This document shows, piece after piece, positions 55,701 to 64,000 of a stretch of 64,000 nt of DNA. Where the stretch lies: assembly GCA_964035575.1 (NCBI GenBank), contig OZ037841.1:1426001-1490000 (forward strand), written 5' to 3'. The notes beneath the pieces were generated by a model that worked only from the letters and a program-made list of their open reading frames with translations, had not been told where the DNA came from and did no database searches. Numbering within the stretch: the first letter of the stretch is position 1; each line of letters starts with the position of its first letter. Position numbers and translations under genes: made by a program. Source of the stretch: Rhynchopus sp. YZ270_cl-10. Its lineage: Eukaryota; Euglenozoa; Diplonemea; Diplonemida; Diplonemidae.

Positions 55701-55780
55701 TTGTGCTTTCATCGGATGGCTACGTACGTGGGTCATCGTCGAAGGTGTCTGTATCAACAACTACAGTTTTTTTTAATACA
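55701..55780 (+). repeat. Dispersed repeat E, copy 3 (diverged)
   Basis: TTTGTGCTTTCATCGGATGG, TACGTACGTGGGTCATCG, AGGTGTCTGTATCAACAAC. Confidence 0.7.
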
Positions 55781-55849
55781 AAAGCTCCCGTTCAGGGAAT
55801 TCGCGTATGCAACCGAGAATGAAGCACAGAGAAGAACAAATGTTCTTGT

Positions 55850-58300
55850 TGTAACAGTAACAAGGCAACTGTGTGGTAAGAAAATGTGGAGGAGGGAGGA
55901 GGGGGTTGGGATCAGGTGAGGAAAGAAGGAGCATGTGAGGGTTTTGTGGGTTTTGGGACCAAAGAAAGTTGCTTTGCCAATACAGCTCCCATCTCGGAAT
56001 GGCTGAAGTGATGAAGTCACAACGTTGTATCGTCAAAACTAAACAGAATATAAATAAAGAAATACCCCACCCCTTCTGATTGTGTCAGCTGTTCTCCGAT
56101 ACTTTTGACAACCCCAAACACGAGTCAGTAGCTAGTCCCTTCAGCTCGTTCGAGTGCACCGTGCTGTGGTCTCTTATCGGCACAGCTTGGATGAACAGAG
56201 TGCGAGGAGCTTCCCCATTCATCACAACACCACACCACACAGAGAGACACAACAATGCAGCTGTCTGTGCTGTACCTCGGGAAGCCACACGCTTTCGAAA
56301 TCGATCAACTAGTGAGAGTAGACCCAATAGAATACGTGTGTAGTCAGGCAGCGGCTGCAGTGGGGATCGAAGCAGGTACCTTTATACCATTCACATTGCT
56401 GTTCGATGGGAAACCTCTAGATGACATCACGCAACTGAGCGAGGGCAACACGATCGTGATGACTCCGAATCAAGGCCCGATACTACCGACGATAGAGGAT
56501 TTCTTTCAGGAAGACACTAAGTACCTCAGTGGCAAAGGGGATGGCTTCCTCGCGCACCACACTTGGTTGACGACAATCATTCTTCCTGAAGAAAGCGACG
56601 TCGAAGATACGTGCGACGACTTCCTGAAGGGGTGCAGTGGGTTGACGACAATCGATCTCTCTGGTCTCATCAAGGTCAAGTACATAGGGGATGGCTTCCT
56701 CGCGAAGTGCACCTCATTGACAACGATCACACTGCCCGAAGAGAACGCCGTAGAGGATATAGGCAACAACTTCCTAATGCAGTGCAGTGGGTTGACCACA
56801 ATCGATCTCTCTGGTCTCAGCTCTGTCAGGAACGTAGGGGATGGCTTCCTCGCGAAGTGCACCTCATTGGAAACCATCACACTGCCTCAAGGGACCGCTC
56901 TCCAGAAGATAGGCAACGACTTCCTGTGGGAGTGCTTTTAGTTGAAGAGAATCGATCTCTCCGGTCTCAGCGCTGTCACGGAGATAGGCAACAATTTCCT
57001 GTCGGGGTGCAGAGGCTTGACGACAATGAACTTCTCTGGTCTCAGCTCTGTCAAGAAGATCGGCAACGACTTCCTGTCGGGGTGCAGTGGGTTGACGACA
57101 ATCAACTTCTCTAGTCTTAGCGATGTCAGAGAAATAGGGACCAACTTCCTGATTAGGTGCAGAAACTTGAGTACGATCAACTTCTCTGGTCTCAGCTCTG
57201 TCAAGAAGATCGGCAACCGCTTCGTGTCGGGGTGCACAGGGTTGAGGATAATCGATCTCACTGGTCTTAGCTCTGTCGAGGTCATTGGCGACTACTTCGT
57301 GTCGGGGTGCAGTGGGTTGACGGAAATCAGCCTCTCTGGTCTCAGCTCTGTCGGAGAAATAGGGACCGACTTCCTGTCGTGGTGCAGTGGGTTGAGGACA
57401 ATCAACTTCTCTGGTCTCAGCTCTGTCAAGAAGATCGACAACCACTTCGTGTCGCGGTGCAGTGGGTTGACGGAAATCAGCCTCTCTGGTCTCAGCGAGG
57501 TAACCAACATCGGATGTTACTTCTTCGAACACTGCACCTCATTGAGAACGATCACACTGCCTGAAGAGAGCGCTGTCACGGAGATAGGCAGCAGCTTCCT
57601 GTGGAGGTGCAGCGGGTTGACGACAATCGATCTCTCTGGGTTCAGCTCTGTCAGGAACATAGGGTATGGCTTCCTCGAGAAGTGCACCTCATTGGAAACC
57701 ATCATACTACCTGAAAAGAGCGCTCTGCAGGAGATAGGCAACCACTTCCTGTCAGGGTGCAGTGGTTTGACGGAAATCAACCTCTCTCGCCTGAGTCGTC
57801 TTGAGGTGATCGGGAACCGCTTTCTTGCGAACTGCACCTCCGCGAAAACTGTCGTCCTGCCGATCTTCAGGAACACACGCATTGGTGACCACTTCATGGC
57901 TGCCTCAGGTGTGACAAGAGTGCAGTTCCCTGTATCGAGCAGCGTGGCCGCGATAGGGAAGAACTTCCTGTGGGGCTGCACTGGCCTGCTGACAGCTGAC
58001 CTCTCTGGGCTGCAGCGTGTGAAGCGTATTCAGGAAGGCTTGCTTGCGTACTGCAGGAACCTGTCTTCCGTGACCCTCTCTGGGTTGCGCTCGGTCGAAG
58101 CGATTGAGGACTACTGTATGGCACGGTGCACGTCGCTGGACAGGCTTTATCTCTCAGATTTGCGTAGTGTGACGCACATCGGGAAAGGCTTCCTCTCGAA
58201 CTGCACGCTGCCATCGAACGAAAGGAAAATAACAGTGAAGCTCACCGGCAGCAGCGACGTGGTGTCTGCGCGAGTGCTGTCGGGATTGGACGGAACGGAC
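55850..58300 (+). repeat. Tandem duplication, first unit
   Basis: About 400 bases of upstream DNA plus most of the leucine-rich gene are repeated at about 59000-61285. The shared upstream block runs from GTGTGGTAAGAAAATGTGG to the ATG and is nearly identical, including GGGACCAAAGAAAGTTGC and TCAGCTGTTCTCCGATAC. Confidence 0.9.
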
Positions 58301-58402
58301 GTTGTTGAGATGGTTCCCCCAACAGAGGCAACACTTGATTCCCCTGTGCCTGAACAATGGGGAGAAATTGCACTGCACGCTTCAGGAGGTAGAGCTGTGT
58401 GA
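56255..58402 (+). pseudogene. BspA-like leucine-rich-repeat gene with ubiquitin-like N-terminus, internal TAG
   Basis: 716 codons in one frame with a single TAG at 56939-56941. The tandem copy reads GGG-TGC-TTT-AAG-TTG here where this one has GAG-TGC-TTT-TAG-TTG, so an A-to-T change made the stop. TAG ends several intact genes in the window (ankyrin, esterase, MIT), so it is not reassigned. Residues about 1-75 (MQLSVLYLGKPHAFEID, then TLLFDGKPLDD and QLSEGNTIVM) form a ubiquitin-like fold. About 23 BspA-type repeats follow, each near 23 residues, with the pattern LTTIDLSGLSSVRNIGDGFL-x-x-C. The end after 58305 differs from the copy. As it stands it would make a 228-residue protein with about six repeats. 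It is either a young pseudogene, a read-through gene or a sequencing error. Confidence 0.75.
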
Positions 58403-59403
58403 TTTTGTTGTGTCTCCTCTTCTCTGCAAAGCACTAGCTCTCCAATGAACACACGTATTGGGCTATGTGAGGTTGGGTTTGGGCGTGGGGGGGTTGCCTG
58501 CGAAATGTTCGAAAATATTCACGAACGGGAAGAGAAAAAAACTGTGTTAATTGTAAAAGTAAGCACCCCCTTAGCGGTGCAACCGTGGTTGAACCACGGG
58601 AGAACCCTTGGGAAATAGGTTGCTGACCACCACATTTCGTTGATTATAGTGGGTTTTGTAGCTTTGATGGGTTGTGATCTTATAGCTTTTGTAGCTTTGT
58701 GGGTTTTTTTGTTTTATTTGACGTTCTGGGGATTTTTTTCAAGCACAACAAGTTTTCTTCAAGGACCTGTCATAGATGGAGGGGGAAGTTGGCCCAGTTT
58801 AACGTCGTCTTGTCCATGGCCTTTGGTGGGTCTTCTTCCATTATTTCCATCTCCAAAAACAGACAGCGCTTGGGTGGGGGGGAAAGCCTACCCACAGAGA
58901 AGCCAGTAGACAGTTGTCGTAGGGTTGGTGCTTGAGAAGCAATGCATAGCATTTACAAAGAAAGATTCTTACTATTGTTGCTTGTAAGCAAATTTGCTTG
59001 TTTTAATGGTAATAAGGCTATCGTGTGGTAAAAAATGTGGAGGAGGGGAGGGGGGGTGGGATCAGGTGAGGAAAGAAGGAGCATGTGAGGGTTTTGTGGG
59101 TTTTGGGACCAAAGAGAGTTGCTTTGCCAATACAGCTCCCATCTCGGAATGGCTGAAGTGATGAAGTCACAACGTTGTAGCGGCAAAAATAAACAGAATA
59201 TAAATAAAGAAATACCCCACCCCTTCTGATTGTGTCAGCTGTTCTCCGATACTTTTGACAACCCCAAACACGAGTCAGTAGCTAGTCCCTTCAGCTCGTT
59301 CGAGTGCACCGTGTTGTGGTCTCTATCGGCACAGCTTGGATAAACAGAGTGCGAGGAGCGTACCCATTCATCACAACACCACACCACACAGAGAGACACA
59401 ACA
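58403..59403. other. Region between the tandem genes
   Basis: Holds two adjacent strong hairpins at 58563-58599 (GCACC/GGTGC and CCGTGGT/ACCACGG) and, from about 59000, the duplicated upstream block of the next gene. The stretch 58640-58950 has no convincing gene. Confidence 0.55.
58563..58606 (+). other. Twin hairpin, possible small RNA
   Basis: GCACCCCCTTAGCGGTGC, AA, then CCGTGGTTGAACCACGG and GAGAACCC. Two stems of 5 and 7 bp are separated by two bases. It is seen once only, so structure alone cannot prove function. Confidence 0.35.
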
Positions 59404-61419
59404 ATGCAGCTGTATGTGCTGTACCGTGGGGAACAACACCCTTTCGAAGTCGATGAGAGTATGGGAGAAGACCCAATAGAATACGTGTGTAGTCAGGTGG
59501 CGGCTGCAGTGGGGATCGAAGCAGATACCTTCACATTGCTGTTCGATGGGAAACCTCTGCGCGACCGAGACGACATCATGCAACTGAGCGAGGACAACAC
59601 GATCGAGATTGCTCTGGACAATCGATGCCCGACAATGGATCTCTCTTGGTCCAACGCCCTCAGCAACAGAGGGGATGGCTTCCTCGCGCACCACACTTGG
59701 TTGACGACAATCACTCTTCCTCAAGAAAGCAACGTCGAGGATATAGGCAACGGCTTCCTGTCGTGGTGTAGTGGGTTGACGACAGTCAATCTCTCTGGTC
59801 TCAGCGCTGTCAGGAACATAGGGGATGGCTTCCTCGCGGAGTGCACCTCATTGACAACGATCACACTGCCTGAAGAGAGCGCTGTCACGGAGATAGGCAA
59901 CAACTTCCTGAAGGGGTGCAGTGGATTGACGACAATTAATATCTCTGGGTTCAGCGCTGTCATGGAGATAAAGAACGACTTCCTGTCGGAGTGTTGTAGG
60001 TTGGGGACAATCAACTTCTCTGAGTTCACCTCTGTCACGGTCATAGGGGATAGCTTCCTGAAGGGGTGCAGAGGGTTGAGGAAAATCAATCTCTCTGGGT
60101 GCAACGCTGTCAGGAACATAGGGGATGGCTTCCTATCGCGGTGCACCTCATTGACAACGATCACACTGCCTGAAGAGAGCGCTGTCGCGGAGATAGGCAA
60201 CGACTTCCTGTCGGGGTGCAGAGGGTTGAAGAAAATCGATCTCTCTGGTTTCAGCGCTGTCGGGAACATAGGGGATGGCTTCCTGTTATGGTGCGATCGG
60301 TTGACGACAATCAATCTCTCTGGTCTCAGTGCTGTCAGCAGCATAGGGGATGGCTTCCTCGCGCACTGCACCTCATTGGAAATCACACTGCCTCAAGAGG
60401 GTGCTGTAATGGAGATAGGCAACAAGTTTCTGTTGGGGTGCTTTAAGTTGACGGATATTGATCTGTCTGGTCTCAGGTCTGTCGCAGATATTCAGAGCGA
60501 CTTCCTGAAGGGGTGCCATGGGTTGACGACTCTCGATCTCTCTGGTCTCAGCTCTGTCATGGATATTCAGGGTGACTTCCTGAAGGGATGCAGTGGGTTG
60601 ACGAGAATAGATCTCTCTGGTTTCAGCAAGGTCAGGAACATAGGGGATGGCTTCCTCGCGAAGTGCACCTCATTAATAACGATCATACTACCTGAGAAGA
60701 GCGCTCTGCGGGAGATAGGCAACGAATTTCTGTCAGGGTGCAGTGGTTTGACAGAAATCAACCTCTCTCGCCTGAGTCGTCTTAAGGTGATCGGGAACCG
60801 CTTTCTTGCGAACTGCACCTCAGCGAAAACTGTCGTCCTGCCGATCTTCAAGGACACACGCATTGGTGACCACTTCATGGCTGGCTCAGGTGTGACAAGA
60901 GTGCAGTTCCCTGAATCGAGCAGCGTGGCCGCGATAGGGAAGAACTTCCTGTGGGGCTGCACTGGCCTGCTGACAGCTGACCTCTCTGGGCTGCAGCGTG
61001 TGAGGCGTATCCAGGAAGGCTTGCTTGCGTACTGCAGGAACCTGTCTTCCGTGACCCTCTCTGGGTTGCGCTCGGTCGAAGCGATTGAGGACTACTGTAT
61101 GGCACGGTGCACGTCGCTGGACAGGCTTTATCTCTCAGATTTGCGTTGCGTGACGCACATCGGGAAAGGCTTCCTCTCGAACTGCACGCTGCCATCGAAC
61201 GAAAGGAAAATAACAGTGAAGCTCACCGGCAGCAGCGACGTGGTGTCTGCGCGAGTGCTGTCGGGATTGGACGGAACGGACGTCGAGAAGATGGACGTGC
61301 AAGTGGACGATACAAACATTGAAGTGAGAAGCAGCAACGAAAGCACGCCACTTCATCATGCTTGCGACCGTGGAAGCTTAGGCATATGCAAACTATTGCT
61401 AGAAGAACGCAAACATTGA
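59404..61419 (+). CDS. BspA-like leucine-rich-repeat protein, ubiquitin-like N-terminus, decayed ankyrin end
   Basis: 671 residues. Residues about 1-75 are ubiquitin-like (MQLYVLYRGEQHPFEVDE, TLLFDGKPLRD, QLSEDNTIEI). About 21 BspA-type repeats follow (for example LTTVNLSGLSAVRNIGDGFL with a Cys three residues on). The last 40 residues start an ankyrin repeat (STPLHHACDRGSLGICKLLL) and stop at TGA (61417-61419). Ankyrin-like sequence goes on in the next frame (NIEATDSSGRTPI, then DVARYLAGAGA further on), so the gene once had a longer ankyrin end and has suffered at least two frame changes. It could still make a stable LRR protein. There is no signal peptide or membrane span, so unlike many BspA proteins it is likely intracellular. 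The neighbour at 56255 is its tandem copy. Confidence 0.85.
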   Translation: MQLYVLYRGEQHPFEVDESMGEDPIEYVCSQVAAAVGIEADTFTLLFDGKPLRDRDDIMQLSEDNTIEIALDNRCPTMDLSWSNALSNRGDGFLAHHTWLTTITLPQESNVEDIGNGFLSWCSGLTTVNLSGLSAVRNIGDGFLAECTSLTTITLPEESAVTEIGNNFLKGCSGLTTINISGFSAVMEIKNDFLSECCRLGTINFSEFTSVTVIGDSFLKGCRGLRKINLSGCNAVRNIGDGFLSRCTSLTTITLPEESAVAEIGNDFLSGCRGLKKIDLSGFSAVGNIGDGFLLWCDRLTTINLSGLSAVSSIGDGFLAHCTSLEITLPQEGAVMEIGNKFLLGCFKLTDIDLSGLRSVADIQSDFLKGCHGLTTLDLSGLSSVMDIQGDFLKGCSGLTRIDLSGFSKVRNIGDGFLAKCTSLITIILPEKSALREIGNEFLSGCSGLTEINLSRLSRLKVIGNRFLANCTSAKTVVLPIFKDTRIGDHFMAGSGVTRVQFPESSSVAAIGKNFLWGCTGLLTADLSGLQRVRRIQEGLLAYCRNLSSVTLSGLRSVEAIEDYCMARCTSLDRLYLSDLRCVTHIGKGFLSNCTLPSNERKITVKLTGSSDVVSARVLSGLDGTDVEKMDVQVDDTNIEVRSSNESTPLHHACDRGSLGICKLLLEERKH

Positions 61420-61503
61420 AGCCACAGACAGCAGTGGACGAACTCCGATTTGTTTGATCTGATGTAGCTCGATATCTAGCGGGTGCTGGTGCTCGTGTTT
61501 TTA

Positions 61504-61626
61504 TTCCTCCGAAGCTTGCTTCAAAGGAGAAATAGTATTACTGGTACGGTCGCCGGTCAACCCTCAAACAAGAGGATTGTGCAATCAACGAAACAACTTT
61601 ACTTACCTACCGATCCTATTGTTTTG
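61504..61626. ncRNA. Structured element H, copy 3 (diverged, fold kept)
   Basis: On the minus strand: GATCGGTAG then GTAAGTAAAG, hairpin CAATCCTC/GAGGGTTG and end hairpin GAAGC/GCTTC. Compared with copies 1 and 2, both arms of each hairpin have changed together (CAATTACCC/GGGTGATTG and CAAGC/GCTTG there). Such paired changes indicate selection on RNA structure. Confidence 0.4.
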
Positions 61627-62015
61627 AATCCAAACGTAGTAACGACTAAGGCCAGTTTCCACTGATTTCAGCAGCTCGGAATAGAAGAAGAATAAGCAAA
61701 TAATTGAATATGGGTTGATTAACCATACATGTCATGTGAAGAGGTTCTTCGCATTTGCAAAAATATCAAAAATTCTGAGCATATGATTCGCATACTTTGA
61801 ATAGTCGATACTCCAAAAAGTCACCGGAACCGAAAAGCGTCTAGTTTGGGGGTATACCAACCTGCTTTGTAGGTGTTTTAGCCCGGCACCCAAAAAATGT
61901 GAGGCTGTCCTGAGTCTCGAAAAGAAGTCCCAGTCTTACCGTTTCCCCCTTCCCTGCCTTTGTGCTCCACCTCTCCCCCGCCCTTCACGACGCGGGTTTT
62001 CGGAGGGTTTTCGAG

Positions 62016-62760
62016 ACTTTTAGGGCAGGGGAGGAGCTTGGGGGTTAAATCGGGTCAGATTGACCCGATTTCCTTCGGCCCCATGGAAAAAAACGGGTCA
62101 GGGCAAAAAAAAAAAAAAAAACTATAGATTTTTGAGGGGAAAATCCAAAAAATAGGGTACTCTACTTGTCGCATGAGGGGGTCTGAGAAGGATGAGGAAC
62201 TACTATGTGACCCCACCGCGACGAGCACGAAGCTCAATGAAGGCAGAATGCCCTCAAACGCGCGCTCCACCCCGATCAAACCCGAACCCAAGAGGGATGC
62301 CGAACTCGACCTAGCCGTTGGTTACTGGCGCGAGCTGACGATCCAGATATTGGATCAACTCGCTGGGTGACACACCAAAAGAGGGGCTCAGACAGTGACA
62401 AGTGTTGCCGGGGGTACGGAACGCCCTCCGACGTTTGCTCGAAGGGGACACCTGCCCAGAGAGAGTACCTGAACTGGCGAGGGCCTACACACACATTCCA
62501 CACCTCCATTGCGCAACCCTACCTTGATGACATCATCGCCAGTGTCAAGGGCAACATGCATTCCGCGGGGATGGTGCAACACTTGTGTATCATCAACGTG
62601 TACTATTTTGTGAAACGCGCCTTCTCATTCTGCATGCGTTTGTCTTCACAATAGCTTTTCCGCCGTAGGCGGAAAAGCTCGGGACCTGACCCGATTTAAC
62701 AGAATTTGACCCGATTTTGCCCCAAACCCATATTCCAAGCTCCTGCCCTGTTTTAGGGTT
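62016..62760. mobile_element. Foldback DNA element, about 745 bp, with coding remnant
   Basis: Left end TTTTAGGGCAGG, GGAGGAGCTTGG, then TTAAATCGGGTCA; right end TGACCCGATTTAA, CCAAGCTCCTGCCCT and TTTTAGGG, giving imperfect inverted repeats. TCGGGTCA/TGACCCGA pairs occur several times. Inside, 62173-62640 is coding-like on the plus strand (AELDLAVGYWRELTIQILDQ, then AQREYLNWRGPTHTFHTS). A GC-rich hairpin, CTTTTCCGCC/GGCGGAAAAG, lies at 62655-62678. The family is not recognised. Confidence 0.55.
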
Positions 62761-63411
62761 TGAAAAAACAAGAAAAAAGAACGGCCCCAAGAGTAGAACA
62801 CGTCAGTTAGGTGACGACATCAGGACGGCTGCAATCTTCAGGTGTTGCAGCGAAGGAGGTGCGTGTCATCTGCTTTCGGTGCCGCAAGACCCGGGGGTCG
62901 AAATTTTTCCCGACTTTTGTGGACTGGGTGAGGAAGCGTTCCAACTTTTCAATCTCTCCCCTTCGCGATTTGTATTTCGCTACTTTGTATCAAAAAGTTT
63001 TTGAAGGAAAAATAAAACTGTTTCAAAATGTCATCATCTCAGAATGATCCCCCTCTACATCTTTATCACTGCGGGAAAGGGCTCTCAGCATTTTTCCAGC
63101 GAACCCATACGGTACTTTGCACACTCCCAAACACAATCCCCAACAACAGAATTTATTACACAACCTTTTTCCTCCTGCATCTCCTTGGTATCCACATTAA
63201 CCACCTACCCCGCAACCTTGCAACTTATTAGGAGCATAAAAGCCCGTTTATCCCATTTCTTTTTCACACAAGCAGTCGGAGGGCACTTTTGCAATTTTTC
63301 TTTCGCTACACTACAACTCTCTTTAACTCTCAAAGGGGTTTCCCTTTGGCACAATACGCTTCGTTTGCCTAGCGCAGAGAGACACGCTCAGGCTGTTCTT
63401 TGCATGAGAGG

Positions 63412-64000
63412 ATGGCGCACCTTCGCAAGATGTTTGTCGTCTCAGCGCTGACTGCAGCGGTCTTCACATTCCCTCCGTCCTTCGAGACGTTGGATCCAGC
63501 ATCGCCACCACCACCGCCACCGCCCACACCTCTCACTCCCGACGAACTGCGGGCAGAGGTAACAAAGCACAGAACCACCGTCCTCGCACTGAAGCATGGG
63601 AACTTCTCTGACATGCTTGCCGCCTCAGCCGAGATGCTGCAGTACGTCAACCAAGCAGTGGAGGTAGCGGACACATCTGCACTGACGACTGAGATACCTG
63701 CAGAATGCCCGCCAGAGCCGCCGTTTGCGCGCAAGAAAAACGGCTGCGTGCACTGCTCAAAATACCGCAACTACATCAAAAACTGCAATACCACTGGAAC
63801 GCTCTTTATGGACGTCAGACTACCATCCTTTATTCACGTCATGGACTCCATTGCGAAATGGGCCGAGCTGAAACCGGGGCTCCGCATTCTTGATTGGGGA
63901 GCAGGATGCGGAACAAAACTGAACTACTGGAAGATCATGTACGGTGTGCACGGGGTAGGGCTTGACTATACTACAGAGACTGTACACTATGCGCGGGGCC
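63412..64000 (+). CDS. SAM-dependent methyltransferase, 3' partial
   Basis: The frame is open from ATG 63412 to the window end (196 codons). Residues about 5-25 (RKMFVVSALTAAVFTFPPSF) are hydrophobic, a signal anchor or organelle-targeting segment, followed by a Pro run (SPPPPPPPTPL). A Cys-containing stretch (KKNGCVHCSKYRNYIKNC) precedes the methyltransferase fold. Motif I is unmistakable: LRILDWGAGCGTKLNYW, followed by GVHGVGLDYTTETVHYARG, matching the SAM-binding loop and the acidic residue of strand 2. Class I methyltransferase; substrate unknown because the rest lies outside. A preceding ATG at 63404 is out of frame. Confidence 0.8.
   Translation, partial: MAHLRKMFVVSALTAAVFTFPPSFETLDPASPPPPPPPTPLTPDELRAEVTKHRTTVLALKHGNFSDMLAASAEMLQYVNQAVEVADTSALTTEIPAECPPEPPFARKKNGCVHCSKYRNYIKNCNTTGTLFMDVRLPSFIHVMDSIAKWAELKPGLRILDWGAGCGTKLNYWKIMYGVHGVGLDYTTETVHYARG

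Larger units (their letters stand above)
49766..56254. other. 6.5-kb gene-poor region with hairpins and an rRNA fragment
   Basis: No convincing gene. Long T and A runs. Contents in order: B (50281), a 113-bp inverted-repeat element (50972-51084), long I (51333), B (51532), D (51684), A (51841), A (52648), SSU rRNA fragment (52758), D (53237), F+C (53403), C (54869), B-like (54931), D (55166), E (55701) and the start of a duplicated gene-upstream block (from about 55850). Confidence 0.6.
61420..63411. other. Intergenic region with ankyrin remnant, element H and a foldback element
   Basis: The decayed ankyrin continuation runs to about 61500 and meets structured element H (61504-61626). An element with inverted-repeat ends spans 62016-62760. 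From 63040 to 63400 it is C/T-rich, a plausible leader for the next gene. Confidence 0.55.

Overview
This is a stretch of nuclear DNA from a unicellular eukaryote, most likely a euglenozoan and plausibly a diplonemid. Four observations point there. (1) All fifteen confident protein genes lie on the + strand, as in the unidirectional, co-transcribed clusters of Euglenozoa. (2) Many start codons sit just after a pyrimidine tract ending in AG, which is what a trans-splice acceptor looks like. (3) A 150-base SSU rRNA fragment near 52.8 kb reads like nuclear 18S, with wording close to kinetoplastid and diplonemid 18S. (4) A mitochondrial ATP synthase beta gene and ribosomal protein eL14 rule out a prokaryote. 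The species assignment is inference. Five cis-introns were placed by eye (42, 43, 68, 77 and 129 nt, plus one of 308 nt in the ATP synthase gene); all are GT-AG.

Layout. 0-8.8 kb: the 3' part of a large multi-span membrane protein, an EF-hand/WD40 protein and a small Cys-rich type I membrane protein. 8.8-12.8 kb: gene-poor DNA with short inverted-repeat elements. 12.8-17 kb: a cyclic-nucleotide-gated-like channel and a probable N-myristoylated protein enclosed by a 69-bp inverted repeat. 17-22.3 kb: gene-poor and very rich in short hairpin repeats. 22.3-26.2 kb: ATP synthase beta carrying an enormous Ala/Lys/Glu repeat between its targeting peptide and its catalytic core. 28-36 kb: eL14, a membrane-anchored U-box protein, a MAP kinase and an ankyrin protein with a ubiquitin-like N-terminus. 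38-50 kb: a second EF-hand/WD40-type protein, a secreted sialate O-acetylesterase, a MIT/PH-like protein and an unrecognised protein. 50-56 kb: gene-poor, with the rRNA fragment. 56-61.5 kb: a tandem pair of BspA-like leucine-rich-repeat genes, one with an internal stop and one with a decayed ankyrin tail. The window ends inside a methyltransferase gene.

The most unusual feature is in the intergenic DNA. Several families of 35-100 base elements recur at least 35 times, and every copy I found points the same way as the genes. Each is a hairpin followed by a tail such as TCATCTTATAAAC or TTTCAACTTCTC and then a T/C tract. Three families with different stems share the same loop, ACGAGAG, and changes in one arm are matched in the other. 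At least three genes (eL14, U-box, ankyrin) have such an element directly before their probable splice acceptor. I suggest a structured RNA element tied to splice-acceptor use or RNA processing; a SINE-like origin is the main alternative. A separate 125-130 base element in three copies also shows compensatory changes. On its minus strand it looks like a spliced-leader-type RNA with a GGTAAG donor.
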